From Chloridium humicola (taxonomy: Eukaryota; Ascomycota; Sordariomycetes; Chaetosphaeriales; Chaetosphaeriaceae), in contig JAPDFF010000085.1 of NCBI GenBank assembly GCA_027569505.1, positions 27,510 through 91,509 on the forward strand: a stretch of 64,000 bases of DNA, given 5' to 3'. A model generated the notes under the pieces. The model did no database searches. It saw only the letters and a list, made by a program, of their open reading frames with translations, and was not told the DNA's origin. A program made the translations under genes and the position numbers. Positions 48,786-60,731 of the stretch are shown here, piece after piece. Position 1 is the first letter of the stretch. The number at the start of each line of letters is the position of its first letter.

Positions 48786-51307
48786 CTAGTCGTAGCCAGC
48801 ACCACGCTGCCATGCACTATCCTCAATGTTAGCACCATCCATCTCCATCCAAAGAACGAGCAAACTCACTTCGCGCCAGCTGGTGGCTTCGGCGCGCCAT
48901 GTGCCGGCCCCCCAACACTTTGGTGGCTGTGATACGCCGACAAATTCGACGAGCTCCCCGTCTGAGATGGCGCAAACGGGCTCGGCGCCCTCAAGCTCCC
49001 GCTCTGTCGGCTCTTGAGGTACTGCGCGTCTGATGCGCCCGACGGGTGCATGGCCAGGGTCGAGTCCCCGGCGGTAGGGTGTGTCACGCCGCCGCGGAGC
49101 GAGCTGCGCACCGAATTGCGGGCCGAGTCCCGAACCGACCCACGCATCGAGTCCCTCGCAGAGTATGGCCCCGAGTTGGGCGAGCCTGAGCGTCGGAGGC
49201 CAGCCATGTTGGCGGGGTTGGAGACGGCCGACTCGTCGTCATCAAGGTCGGCGCTGCGCTTGAACCTGCCATCGCCGCGGGCGGTGACACCGAGAGCGTC
49301 GAGTTCGCCCATCGCACCAATGTGCGTTTGTGACTTCATGAACGAGGTGCGGTCATCATTCATGAACTGGTAGCGCGTGTCCGGGTTGTTGTGGAACAGC
49401 ACGATGCCAGTGGTGATGATCAACATCAGGAGGAGAATGAGCGAAAGGGCAGCGTTGGCGATCCAGAGGACAAGGCCCACTACACCGATAACCAGCCTGG
49501 GCAGCCCAAACACATCGGTGACGATGAATAGGAAGATAGCGTTGAGGAAGTTCATGGCGAAAATGGCAATGTTGAACGAGTTGGTGCTCTTGTCCATCCA
49601 GGGTCTTAGCACAGACGCGGCGATGAGGGCGGCCGCATCGATGACGATGAAGGCCACAGCCTGGACAGTTCCGGCGCGCTGGGCGAAGGCGATGAACATG
49701 CCCTTGACGAGGACATAAACGAGAAGCGGGACGATATAGTAGTACGCCGAGGCCCGGAACTGCACGTACAAGAAGCCCCATTTGTTGAGGGCTCGCGCAT
49801 CGGAGAACAGGATATAAGCCGGATTCCGATGGAGAGCGACGGAGCGGCGAGCGATGCGAATGACCCTGTAAGCAGCGTAACCGAGACTGATAAGGGTACC
49901 GAAGAAGAAGAAGACGGCCAGGACCATGGCCGCTGGTGAGTCGTTCTGCGTGAACTCCCACAGACAGAAGATGGTCAGCTGCGGGAAGCCAATAAGCAGC
50001 ATCCGGTACAGGACACCTGGCAACTGTCAGCATCTTGAGAAGATCTAGGGGCGAGGGCGAACGAGGCGTACCTTTAAGGACGGTCAACCACCCAGCACGG
50101 AATTCGGAAAACGTGTCGCTCTTCATAATGTTCATTTTGGCAGCGGCCTCGCAGGCAAGCTTCCACAGGACCACGCCGAGGACGGCCAGGAGCATAAAGA
50201 TGTAGAAAAAGACGAGGCCGGTCAAGAACAGGTTGGTGGTCTCAATACCGGCTCGGAAGGCCACCCTCTGGATGCCGTAAACGACATAACTGCCGTACGA
50301 GGTCTGGAGGTACTCGCGCTTTGCAATGCTACCAGCGTGCTCGGCGGCCGACCGCTTGAAGATACCGAAAGCGGAGTCAAGCATGGACAGGGAGCGCTTG
50401 GCCTTCTCAACCTGAACCGAGACGGTGCTCAGGGTGCTGAGCAGAGTGGTAGCCTCGCCCCCAGTGGACCGCTGATACCATGTCAGGATCGTTTGGATGA
50501 AGTCGACTTTGATGATGCCCATGCTCCATTGGAAGTCTTGAGTCCATGACTTCACAGCCGGGGGGAGCGGCACAGCACAAAGACCGAGCATGGCCTGAGC
50601 CTGGAAATAAGCGAATAGGGAGAGGGTGTTGCAAGCGATGTGTGAGGCGGCGTTGGAGAAGCCCAAGCCGTTGACGATGGCCGACGAAAGGAGGGCGAGA
50701 ATAATCACGGCGGCGGAGGCCCATTTTACACCAACGAGGTCGACTGTTACTCCGAGTCAGCCCTGCGTAAAGCCAGCTCAGCTCACACGGCATGTCGGTT
50801 CCACTTGCCTGTCAATCCGTTCGAGATCTCTGCCTCGACGCAGGCGATGCTCTGTCCCGCCTGATCCCCGTCGGTTCTGTTGATAAACACGCGGACGGTG
50901 GCGTCGAGGTCGGGAAACGAATATGCAATGCCGGGGATCGCCTTGATAGCATCCTCGGTCACGGGCAGGTTGAATCGGCTGTCCATCTTACCGGAGACCA
51001 TGGGGCATAAGCCTGGGAGATTCGAATCGCAGGGATTGACGGTGGTGTGGATGGCCTCGTACCCGTAAGCCAGAATGCTGATGTCGAAAACGACATAGCC
51101 TTCGACCGACGAGGTGGCGAGGATATTGATGTTGGCGGTGAGGTTGTCGGGGGTAAAGACGACGTCAAACAGGCTGGCGGTGAAGCCCGAGTTTTCCTGG
51201 CACGCTGCCAGCGCGTTCGATCGGAGGATTTTCTCGGCATTTGTCGGGAGAGCGAGTGTTGCGAGGGAGGAAAGGAGGAGGAGCGGGCTTGTCGACGGGA
51301 GATGCAT
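48786..51307 (-). CDS. Flc/TRP-like membrane channel with ML-like domain
   Basis: Four exons, 51307..50809, 50743..50072, 50016..48870, 48816..48786; 782 residues. A signal peptide (MHLPSTSPLLLLSSLATLAL) leads an ML-like lumenal domain (KILRSNALAACQENSGFTAS, DSNLPGLCPMVSGKMDSRFN, AGQSIACVEAEISNGLT). A membrane part of about nine helices follows (ASAAVIILALLSSAIVNGLG, QDFQWSMGIIKVDFIQTILT, LFLTGLVFFYIFMLLAVLGV, PQLTIFCLWEFTQNDSPAAM), then a Ser/Arg-rich cytoplasmic tail. Yeast Flc proteins act in the ER and at the surface in FAD import, calcium and wall maintenance. Intron 1 is GC-AG (ACAG|GCAAGT at 50808). The last exon of 31 nt (NAWQRGAGYD) was chosen because AA|GTGAGT, GTGCTAAC and GATAG form a good intron; without it the protein would stop at 48866. 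Confidence 0.87.
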
Positions 51308-53437
51308 CTTGGCTGGAACGCCGGCCAGCGGCCCGGGACAGCGAAGTGGTGGTGATGATGAAATATCGATTGCGCCGGCGCCTGGTCGGAACGAAGGAGT
51401 TGCGGCCTGACTCGGCAGCTCAAGCTCTCATCCTCAGCGGTCGGTGGAAGTCCTTCAGGGTCGTCCGACGATGGTCTTGGTCCAAGCGGCAGCAGGTTGG
51501 GATGAAAGCTGTTCGGGGTGTCAAGGGTCGGTTGCCCACGCTTCGGGCCCTTCGGGATGCGGAGAAGGGCGGCGGGGGGAAGAAAACGAGTGACGGCGGT
51601 CGACGGTCTACTCTTGACGGGTCGTGGACGCTGGGAGCAAAAGGGCTGGTGTTGTGGTTGAGGTGCCGGAGCGGGAGGAAACGAGTGAAGTGAAGTCAAT
51701 CAAAGAACGGGTGGAGAATGCCAGTGTTGCAAGCAGCAAGAAGAGCAGGGAATCTCGTGTTTGGAAAACGAGGTTGGTCTGGGCGAAAACAGGGGTCCGA
51801 CGGTCAGATTTGGACGACCGCTGACGACCAACACGAGATGTGGCTGTGCCAGTCCAAAGTGCCAGGGGAGGCCCAGAAGGGAGAAATCGCCAAGACTCTC
51901 CGCACTTGAAAGTTGAAGGTCGGGTGCCATGGCGCTAGCCAGATGCAGAGCTGACTCCACTCCTTTTGCGGATGAGGTCATCACAGATTCGCGTCCTCCA
52001 GTCGGGACATGAGACTTCCGTCGGCAACAGATCCGGGCATCAGTCAGCGCCCGTGTTTCTCTTTTGTGGTGCACAAAAAAACGAGGGCCGGTCGGAAGGC
52101 CAAGTCACTACAATCCATGTGTTTTCCACGCTGCAGCAACATGAAGAGGCAACCCAAGCAAACTAAGCAGGAAGTTTAGGAGCTGCCCAGAGCTGCAAGC
52201 TGCTTTCCGATGGCTGTTGGCAACTTAAACTTCGAGGAGACCTGCTGATGAAACACTGCGGCAGCAAATCTGGCCCAACAGATTCCACAGCACGTCTGAC
52301 ATCGGTGGACCGCACTTTGCCCTGTGTCGGACTCCACCCGGGCCAGACCTCTGTCTAATGAATGAGTTCACAGTTAGAAGCATTCATTATTTATCTGGTT
52401 CATTGTGAAAACCACTACATGCAGTCATCTTTCTGGGAGAGTCTTCAAGGGGCTGATAGTTCTTGGTGGACTCACAACTGATGTATGTCCCGAGGCACAT
52501 GTGACTGAAGCTTTACTGCTGTGTAAGACTGAAGGAGATGGTTGAAGAAAGAATCCCAACCTCCAATACTCATGCACGCTCTTCAGCTTCAGAGGCTGTG
52601 GTAGCCCTTTCGTGGTCATAATTGATGAGTTTCAACAACAATGGACAAACTCTCTCAAGTTGTTTGATCATAGACTTCCAGCTGAGTGGTGTCTCTGTTG
52701 CTCGTGGATTGTCGTCTGCCAAACTGAAGTGGGCCCGGGTTGGACCAAACTGGGTAATTTTACTGCATTTTGAAGTTGGAGGAACCGCTCGTCCATTCAA
52801 GTGCTGCTGTCCGGAAGCGTCCTGAAGGCCTAGTGGGAGCTTCAGAACTCCAGGCGCCAGGCTTCAGTCCAGAACCTCAAGTTCCGTTCGGGTGTCTGAG
52901 CCCAGGGGGGCAGGCCCACAAAAGCTTCAGGCACGGGCGGGTCTCAGTTATCGGCTATCGGCCCAGGCTTATCTTATCGGCATTGTTCTTGACCATCATG
53001 GAAAGCACTCACGACCACCTCTCGACACTGACACCACGCCTTGCTTCTTTCAGGCAGCACGGCACCCTTTTATTTGTCGCAGACGCAGCCATTCTTCACA
53101 TCGCTTTCTCCCCAGCTCATCCGGCCGAAATTCCACAAAGACGACAAAGCGCGTCCGAGGCAGGGCGCAACTGTCTCCCACCCCCAACATGCCGTCGGGT
53201 TGACTTGCGCACCAGCTCCTACCCCTCTTCATTGCCTACCGCCTGGTCGACAACAAAGCAGCGACAAAACTGACTAGAGCCTCTGACATCACCAGCCTTT
53301 CCATCCGCTTTTGGATCCTTCGCTCCTCAAATAAAGCCGCCATCTCCCCGTCTTGCGCCTCGCGACACTCCATCAGGAACCGAGTCATTGGCCTTGTCGC
53401 TTCCATCTCCGCTCGTCTCGCAGCCATCGCGCTCACC
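51308..53437. other. Long intergenic region, no supported gene
   Basis: 2.1 kb between divergent Flc and RNase H genes. The open frame 52770..53273 and others overlap on both strands and show no domain. Presumed promoters at both sides. Confidence 0.4.
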
Positions 53438-54545
53438 ATGCCTGCGTCCAAGAAAGCTGCTCCGGCCGCCGCGGCCGAACCACCCTCCAAGAAGCGCAAG
53501 ATGGATGCCGCCGAGCAAAAATACTACGGCGTGCGCGCCGGTTTCACCCCTGGTGTTTACACCAGCTGGGCCATTTGCCAGCAGCAGATTACCGGCTTCA
53601 AGGGGGCCCAGTGTGCGTTTTGTTTCCCACCATCCTATGATGGTATTGACCACTGGCTAATCTGCTCGCAGTCAAGTCGTTCCTCAACTACGAAGATGCC
53701 TCCGCTTTCGCCGCCGGCCGCGATCCCCCGTCCGCCGCAACTGACAACAAGCCGCCCCGATTCTACGGCGTCGCTGTTGGAAGCAGACCCGGTGTGTACA
53801 CAGAGTGGACCAAGGCGCAACAGGCAATAATAGGTTGGAAGGGGCCCAAGTTCAAGAAGTTTGACACCCGTGCGGAAGCCGAGGCCTTTGTCCGGAACTA
53901 CGGCGCTGCAGCTAAGCCTGCCACTTCTGTCGTCCCCGAGCTTGACGGCGACCATGAAGACAAAGTCGACGAGCCGCCGGCCAAGAAGGCAAAGAAGGTG
54001 GCAAAGGCCACTCCCAACACACGCAACGGTGTAGTGATAGTCTACACGGATGGGAGCAGTCTGGGCAACGGCCGACTTGGTGCCACTGCCGGTGTGGGAG
54101 TCTACTTTGGCGAGGGTGACCCAAGGTTCGTTGGCTCTTTGGTTGTTGCACCTTGTTTCTGGCAGTGCCCGTACTGACATTATACTTTCCCAGGAACATT
54201 TCAGAACGCCTCGGAGGAGAGATCCAGACAAACCAGCGCGCCGAGCTGACGGCCATCCTCCGCGCCCTCCAGACCATTGACCTGACCCAAGACGTCGAGA
54301 TCCGCACCGACAGCAAATACTCGATCCAGTGCGTCACCGAGTGGTACATCAACTGGGAGAGAAACGGCTGGAAGACGCGTGCGGGGCCCGTCAAGAACCA
54401 GGACCTCGTCCAACTGGTACGCGACAAGCTGGAGGAGAGAGAGAAGAATGGAGCCGGGACCCAGTTCATCTGGGTCAAGGGACACGACACAGACCAAGGT
54501 AATATTGCTGCGGATCGGTTGGCTGTGGATGGCGCGAGGAAGTAA
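53438..54545 (+). CDS. Ribonuclease H1 with two N-terminal hybrid-binding domains
   Basis: Three exons, 53438..53612, 53672..54125, 54194..54545; 326 residues. RNase H cuts the RNA strand of RNA-DNA hybrids, removing primers and R-loops. A basic start (EPPSKKRKMDAAE) could be a nuclear signal. Two hybrid-binding (viroplasmin-like) domains follow: KYYGVRAGFTPGVYTSWAIC to FLNYEDASAFAAG, and RFYGVAVGSRPGVYTEWTKA to KKFDTRAEAEAFV. The catalytic domain has all four acidic residues: VIVYTDGSSLGNGRL, QTNQRAELTAILRAL, DVEIRTDSKYSIQCV, and QGNIAADRLAVDGARK with the conserved KGHDTDQGN histidine loop. Intron 2 lies between the first and second acidic residues. The protein ends with the catalytic domain, as usual. 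Confidence 0.93.
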
Positions 54546-56305
54546 TGATACCCCATTTCTTTTCTGGGAGGAACGCTTTTACCCCATGGGTTGGCAGTGA
54601 GTTTACATGGTCCATCATGGGTGTTTTCCGATCTCTCACTCAAGTTGGGTCCAGCGGAACGACTGTTTGATGTCTGGCTGGCTGTTTGCTTTGTACTTCC
54701 CATGGTCTGACACATCATTTCTCATCCTTCCTGTAGATGTATGTAACTTGTAAGACACGATCTAAGCGCACAACTTACCCTGAGCTGACGTCCTAATTGA
54801 GTCTCGCCCAACATCGGCACTTCCCAGTCTTGCGTCCTCCATTCCCCCTCACCAACACAACCTCTCAGATTACTTGGCCTGTGCCTGACTCGCCGTGGGA
54901 TTCTCGGTATCAGTACCCTCGTTCTCATCGTCCTTCTTCGCCTGCCGTGGTTTTTTTTGGCTGGCTTCGTTGGATAAATAGGTCCGTTGAATGCCTGGCC
55001 GTCGACCACGCCCGAGTGGCTTGCTCGTCCAGCGGCTAGTTTTGTCAGCTATGGCACTGTCTTCAGCCAAGTGGTCGCCGTGTCTTTGCCATACCAGTTG
55101 CGTTTGTCGCATGCATGAGGAAGCGTCCGAGGTAGTCAACGAACCTGTCCCACTAGAATCGGCGAGGTTAGTATGAGCTTGCGGTCAAGATACGATGCGT
55201 TGACGTGTGGGATTCCTACACCCTGAGCAAGATGTCCCATGTTGGAAGTTTTTGAAACTTGGTGTTGAGCAGAAGCAAAAGATTGGCAGCTTCTGAGAGG
55301 TAGGACTGAATGCACTTTGCACCATATGGATGTTTTGACCCTTATTATGGGCAAGCCTCGAGGCTCGTTGAGGCTGTGCAGAAAGTAAGTGTGCGGGGAC
55401 GTCAGGAGATTACCCAGGCTCAAGTGGTTTTATCCATCTGGTGCTGCTTGGCCGCTGGGACACAGCCGCGAGGAGCAAGCAGGCTGCTTCTAGTGTAGTA
55501 TTTGCAACTCATCAGGTTAGAGAAGTTGCCAGCGGACCCAACCAAAGCAATTGCCATCAATGGAGCAGCTTGGAGTCTGGTCATGACCTAGTGGATGAAA
55601 AGTTGAGCACCAAGAGATGGACTGGACGGACGAGAACAAACCTGGGGATGAGTGATGATGAAAGGCAGGGTGCCAACTTGAATCTGACGGTTATGACTTG
55701 GACACTTCAAGAAAGGCTGTTGTGTAACAGACCGTGAATGAGTTGAGCTATGAATGATTGTCCAGTTTCTTTGCTAATAAGATTCCCTTGAAATGACTGC
55801 TGAAGATCTTTCTTTACTTCATCAGCAAGTAATAATGCTTAACTACCTCGCGTTGCCCTGACAAAGCTGACGAAGGTCTGCTGCCATGGTTTCACCAAGA
55901 TGACTCGCATCATTAGCTCCCACCAACAAAAAGGCTTTTTCTCGCCAGTGGCAAGCCCTACGATCGACCCTTGGTCTAGAACCATAACTAACAACTTTGT
56001 TGTCGTCCAACCAAGCATGGACTCTGGCATTGCCGGACAATATCATCCAATACTTCGTTCATGGTCCATGCGTTTACAGCCGTTGCCGGGCGGGAGGTCC
56101 GACCTCCGCAGTTATTGTCAACTGTACGTCATGGCGATGGGGGATGATGGATCCGAGAGGGGGGAGCCCAAGCGCAACCGTATTTGAGCATCCCAATGTC
56201 AGGGTGTGTCGCCCTCTCTCGCGTTGCTCCTGGCTTTTACTTTGCCTAGCCAAACCAATCTTCTACATATCAGTTTTTGTAATCTATTAAATCAACATCG
56301 TCACA
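54546..56305. other. Long intergenic region, one weak coding signal
   Basis: 1.76 kb. The minus-strand frame 55139..54870 ends in hydrophilic sequence (SQKKPRQAKKDDENEGTDTE) that might be the end of an unrecognised or decayed gene; no start, splice pattern or domain supports a call. Confidence 0.35.
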
Positions 56306-56872
56306 ATGCTTGCCCCAAAACAAACCGCCATCCGTCTTCGTACAGTTGTTCAGACCACCCGATGCCTCTCGACCACGGCCGTCCGCCCCTGGGCCACACC
56401 GACGAGTCGGCCTACGCCTACTGAGCGGGCCGCTGTCGGCAATCCCGTCGACGACATTGATCTCGTCTTCGACTACCCGACCGAGGGCCAAAGCAGCCAC
56501 CAGAAGCAGCCCCTTGAGTCATCAGGTCTCGACTTACACTCGGCCTTGCCGCACCACCCCAAGCCTGGCATGAAAGGCCAGACGCTGGGCACCGGAAACA
56601 TGGGGAAGGAAGTCGCCCCGGATAGCAACGCTATGTATGACTTTGGATCTGATCTAGAAATTTGGCTTCAAGACGGCTGATTGACTTCTTACAGGTATCG
56701 ATACATGGGTATTGGCGCCCTAGGCCTCGGAGGCCTGTACATGATGATGCGGCGGCAGAGCGTTGGCCCCAAGATGGAGCCGTCGGGCACAGGGCGGGCG
56801 AGTTTGACCCAGCCTGGGGATTTGAAAGCCCAGAGACTGGCCGAGACTAAGAGCATGCATGCCGGTAAATGA
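56306..56872 (+). CDS. Small mitochondrial-type single-pass membrane protein
   Basis: Two exons, 56306..56634 and 56695..56872; 168 residues. The N-terminus MLAPKQTAIRLRTVVQTTRC is Arg-rich and lacks acids, as in a mitochondrial targeting sequence, followed by LSTTAVRPWATP, a likely cleavage region. The middle is hydrophilic (DDIDLVFDYPTEGQSSHQKQ, LPHHPKPGMKGQTLGTGNMG). Across the intron AT|G joins SNAM to YRYMGIGALGLGGLYMMMRR, a short Gly-rich membrane segment with a basic end. I do not know a named family; fungal proteins of this plan are annotated as mitochondrial hypothetical proteins. Function unknown. Confidence 0.72.
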
Positions 56873-57853
56873 AGTGAGTCCTGAGAAGTGGTGGGGAGAG
56901 TCGGTATGAAGTGTTGTTTGCGATGGACTTAAAGAGTGACAGATTGACAAATGCTCCACGCATAGGGATGTAAAGGGGGAGGATTGTGTGGCATACACGC
57001 CTTGTATTCAGTTACTGTTCCATTATGATCTCTTCAACTAGTAGCACTTCTACTCCTGCAGAATCTCCCCGTTTTGCGTCGGTAACTCTTGTTCCTTGTC
57101 CAGTCCCACAAGGTCATGGGCGAGCAATTGTGGGATTACCTTTGACCGAGACATCCGTGTCATGCGTAGAGTGACTCTAGAGAGATCTTCGGCGTTGCGC
57201 GCCTTTACCTGGCGTGACACAGGCCATATTTACTGTGCAACTGGAAATGGAGATCTCCTGTGTCCGTTGGTTGCTTTGGACTCCAACGCAATTGGATGTA
57301 TGGTGCCACAGCAGAATATCGGAGATCCGGGGGACGAAAGAGAGTGGACGATGCAAGTCAAACCCCTCTGAGTCAGGAAGATACGTTTGGGTAGCTGAGT
57401 TCAAAGCACCCCCAACCGTGCTGCGTGGTCGCTCCATGTTTTGTGGTTCTAAACGTCTAGTTAGTCGAGCGGGGCATGTAGCAAGGCAATGAAGCCGCGC
57501 TTTGGAAGCTTTGGACTCAATCTAGATCAAGAAGCTAAGACAAAGCAACAAATATGGAATCGCATCTTTGTTGAACCATTAGGTACCCCCGGGATATTGG
57601 ACACTGCGCACTAGAATGAGTGAGACACGAGAAACCCAGTGGACACGCAAGCTAGAGATCGGCAACACCCACAGCGACCATGGACAGAGGGATTGCTAAC
57701 GAGTTCTCAGAGATTGGTCGCTGCTCCCAAGACATTTCTCAACCGACGCATCAGCTGCTGCTCGATTGGCTTTTCCCATGATTCCATGCAACTCAACTGG
57801 ATGGCTGGCTGGAAGGAACTACAGACATGCTTCTCCGGAGGAGGTCTTAGAAT
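56873..57853. other. Intergenic region, no supported gene
   Basis: No gene or complete repeat recognised up to the dispersed repeat at 57854. Confidence 0.4.
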
Positions 57854-58000
57854 TGTCGCACCACTCGCGGGGAATGAAGCAATTGATTCAGCACCAAATA
57901 TCACCATTAGGATGGAACTCAAAGGGTTGTTCAGCTGTTTTTGATGTTGTTCGTTGATTTAGGAAAAATCTATGGCTGGGCTCGGCCACGCAGATAGAAG
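57854..58000 (-). repeat. Dispersed 147-bp repeat, copy B
   Basis: About 90% alike to 16555..16702, with the same boundaries TGTCGCACCACT and GCAGATAGAAG. Here it is not inside a transposon that I can see. The B-box-like motif of copy A is changed (GTTCCATCCT). No obvious target duplications flank it. Confidence 0.65.
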
Positions 58001-58235
58001 AGGGGTAGATAAGCGCCAACTCAGCGGTAGCTTGTTGGCCCCTGCGGTTCGACAAGAATCAGCAGGAGCACGGGCTGAATGCTCGTTATTTCTATCTCAT
58101 TACCGTACATAAACGGTGGCAGGCAATTTTATTTTGTCTTTCCCGGTGTCATTGCATTTTGCATCCTTTGCGTTGCTCATCCTTCGAGTCCACCGCGCAC
58201 CAGGAGACAGACCAGAGTTCAGTCAAACCACCGAG

Positions 58236-59248
58236 ATGGTCTCGACTAACATCACCCACCTCCTCGTAAATTACATTCATGCCTTGCACATTCTCCACTA
58301 CCACGGGGTGTTGGATGGCTACGGCCACCTCTCGGTTCGCAACCCCGACAATCCGCCAACATTTTTCATGATGCACCAGCTCGCACCCGCCCTAGTCTTG
58401 GGCCTCGACGATATAGGCGAGTACCGCGTGTCAGACGCGGAGCCTGTCTACCCAGGAACCCCCGCAGCACCAAGCGAGAGGTTTATCCACAGCGAGGTGT
58501 TGAAGCGTTACCCCGACGTCAACGTAGTGTTGCATGGCCACCCTGAGGAGCTCATCTCCTACAGCATCAGCCATGTCCCCTTGCGTGCGGCAATTCACAT
58601 GGCTCCTTTCCTGGGTACGTGTTTCAATGCATAAGTTGAGGACCCATCATTGTCTAACGCTCAACAGGAGAGGAAGTTCCCAACTTTGACATCACAAAGT
58701 ACTACCTGCCAAACGACACGCAAGACTTTCTCGTGCGCGACCAGCGTCTGGGTGCGGCCCTCGCAGCAGAGTTCGATAAACCGGTTTCCCATCCCTTTAG
58801 CAACGGCGGCAGTGGTTACGACGGAGACAACACTGACACCGATCACGAGGGAAATGACCAGGATAACGGGCATGACGGACATGATGGAATCCGCGGCAGA
58901 TACCCGAAACACAACCTAGTCCTGATGAGATCGCACGGCTTTGCTGCCGTGGCCACAGACATCAAACTCGTCACGTACGAGGGAATCTATGCTGTGATCA
59001 ACGCCAAAATCGAGTCTGAGGCCCTCAAGATTCAACATGCTTTCACAGGAACGGCAGCTCAAGAAGACGATGGTATCCAATATCTCAACCCGCGGCAGAT
59101 TCAGGATAGCTGGGAGACGGAGATGCAGATGGTGGAAAAGCCTTGGACGCTGTGGGTGAGAGAGGTTGAGGTGAATCCTTTGTATGTGAACGAGTTGTCG
59201 GGGGGAAGTGGCGAGAATGAAAATCGAAACCGGTACGAGTCGAGATAA
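58236..59248 (+). CDS. Class II aldolase/adducin-family protein
   Basis: Two exons, 58236..58614 and 58668..59248; 319 residues. LLVNYIHALHILHYHGVLDG then YGHLSVRNPDNPPTFFMMHQ is the start of the class II aldolase fold. ERFIHSEVLKRYPDVNVVLH GHPEE carries the metal-binding His pair (HGHPE), and LVLMRSHGFAAVATDIKLVT the third metal histidine. The family includes fuculose/ribulose phosphate aldolases and epimerases, but many fungal members have no proven substrate. A low-complexity insert rich in Asp, His, Gly and Asn (YDGDNTDTDHEGNDQDNGHD, roughly residues 178-205) sits between the core and the third histidine. The frame is open upstream to 58116 but ATG 58236 is the first methionine. Confidence 0.82.
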
Positions 59249-59532
59249 GAACTGTATTTACTGAGTTCCTCAAGACAGTGTGTGTTTGAGAATCGAGTTT
59301 CAGTTTCCACAGCTACTAGTAGCGACCTCGTCCACAGCTTGAGTTGGGCTGTATTTTCTTCCCGGGCTTGCCTTCTCCTGATTCTCATCATCACAATCGC
59401 TCATTCGTCCGTTGGTAACGTTGATAATCAAAACTCTGTCACGTTTCTTTCCCATTCCCAAATCAAAAAGAGAACCTCGCGCAGCACCATGCTGGGGTAG
59501 AGGCCAGCAAAAGTGAAGACAGTGCTTTACAT
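59249..59532. other. Spacer between aldolase-like gene and tRNA gene
   Basis: 3' flank of the aldolase-like gene; nothing else recognised. Confidence 0.4.
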
Positions 59533-59605
59533 CTCCCCCGGGAAGGCTCGAACTTCCAACCTCCTGATTAACAGTCAGACGCGCTAGCCATTGCGCCACG
59601 GAGGA
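59533..59605 (-). tRNA. tRNA-Asn (anticodon GTT), no intron
   Basis: 73 nt. Acceptor stem TCCTCCG pairs with CGGGGGA (one G-T pair), discriminator G. D stem is GCGC/GCGC. Anticodon stem TCTGA/TCAGG encloses CTGTTAA, giving anticodon GTT. T stem GGAAG/CTTCC has loop TTCGAGC. All elements of a cytosolic elongator tRNA are present. Confidence 0.95.
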
Positions 59606-60731
59606 TCTGTGGATGCTGTGGAGTTGTGAAGAGGAGTTGTTGTTTCCGGCTGGATGCCACTCCACCGTGATGGTTGTGGGTGTTTTCAGATCGACTGCCA
59701 GGGAGGATTGCCGTTCTGGCGTTTCAAACAATACAAATGGGGAAGGTGTCGTCAACCACGCTAACCAGAGGGATGCGAAGAGTGTTGAAATGATCTTCGG
59801 TCCTGGCCCTGGATTTGGAGAAAGACGTGGCCCCTTTCCCTGGGATCCAAGTCCTGTTTCTCTACTGAGGCTGTTTCGTCATAACAACAACAAAAGTGCT
59901 GCAGTCTGCAGAAGACTCCCGCTTCCTGATGCAAGGGTTGGGGGCCAAAATATTGGCCAAGATTCTTGCCTTTCCCTTGAACGACTTGGAGGGTCGCGTC
60001 CGCAAATGCATGAGATCTGCGAGATCGACGAGCAGGGCCAAATGGTCAACCCAATATCTCTTGAGCAGATTGCTGGTTTTAAGCCTCAAACTACGGATTA
60101 GTGGTTCTAGATTATTCTCTACAAAATGCGTAGGAGGCTGAATTTTGGAAGGACTAACCCGCGGGTAAGACGATCAGACGAACCCGGCCGAACGTCCACA
60201 CAGTTGCATCGATGCCGAGAGTCTTTTCTGCAGCGCTAAAGTCCATTGGCTAGATTGACCGCAAGCGTTCAGAGGTGAGGCATCCCATTGGACAGATTGA
60301 AAACAACCGCCGATCTGGGAGGCAATTCCATTGGCTAGATTGACAGCAACCGCCAAGATCAATGACGCACAACCCCGGCAAGGTTAATTCAGACCACACC
60401 ACTTCAACAGTCCAACTTCAAACATTACCATGTTCGGGGTTAGGAATTAACCCAGGCGACTGCAGTTATGAACCAGATGTGCGCGGCGCTGATGCGCTGT
60501 GACATGCCGAGAAGACTTTGCCAAACAAGGGCTTTTGGGGGCGAAAGACAACCCTGGGGCCGCGGGAGGCCATGCCTGGGCCGCCGCGTGGACAGTGGTC
60601 CTCGGCTTCAAATTGAGGATAAAGGGAGTACTCATCCTCCCCTCCGTGTCTTTAACCAAAGTTCTCTACTACCTCTCGCAGTTTCTTGTTCAAAATTGTC
60701 TACACTAAATCGAGATAACGCCTGATTCAAC
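59606..60731. other. Intergenic region, weak coding signal
   Basis: An open frame ending at 60101 closes with HEICEIDEQGQMVNPISLEQ, which looks protein-like, but its upstream part does not; possibly a gene remnant. A short motif CATTGG(C/A)(T/C)AGATTGA(C/A) recurs three times between 60243 and 60350. Confidence 0.35.

Noticed and set aside
54870..55139. Minus-strand frame ending in a Lys/Glu-rich stretch
   Set aside because: No ATG at a sensible position, no domain and no supporting exons; kept only as a weak signal in the spacer note.
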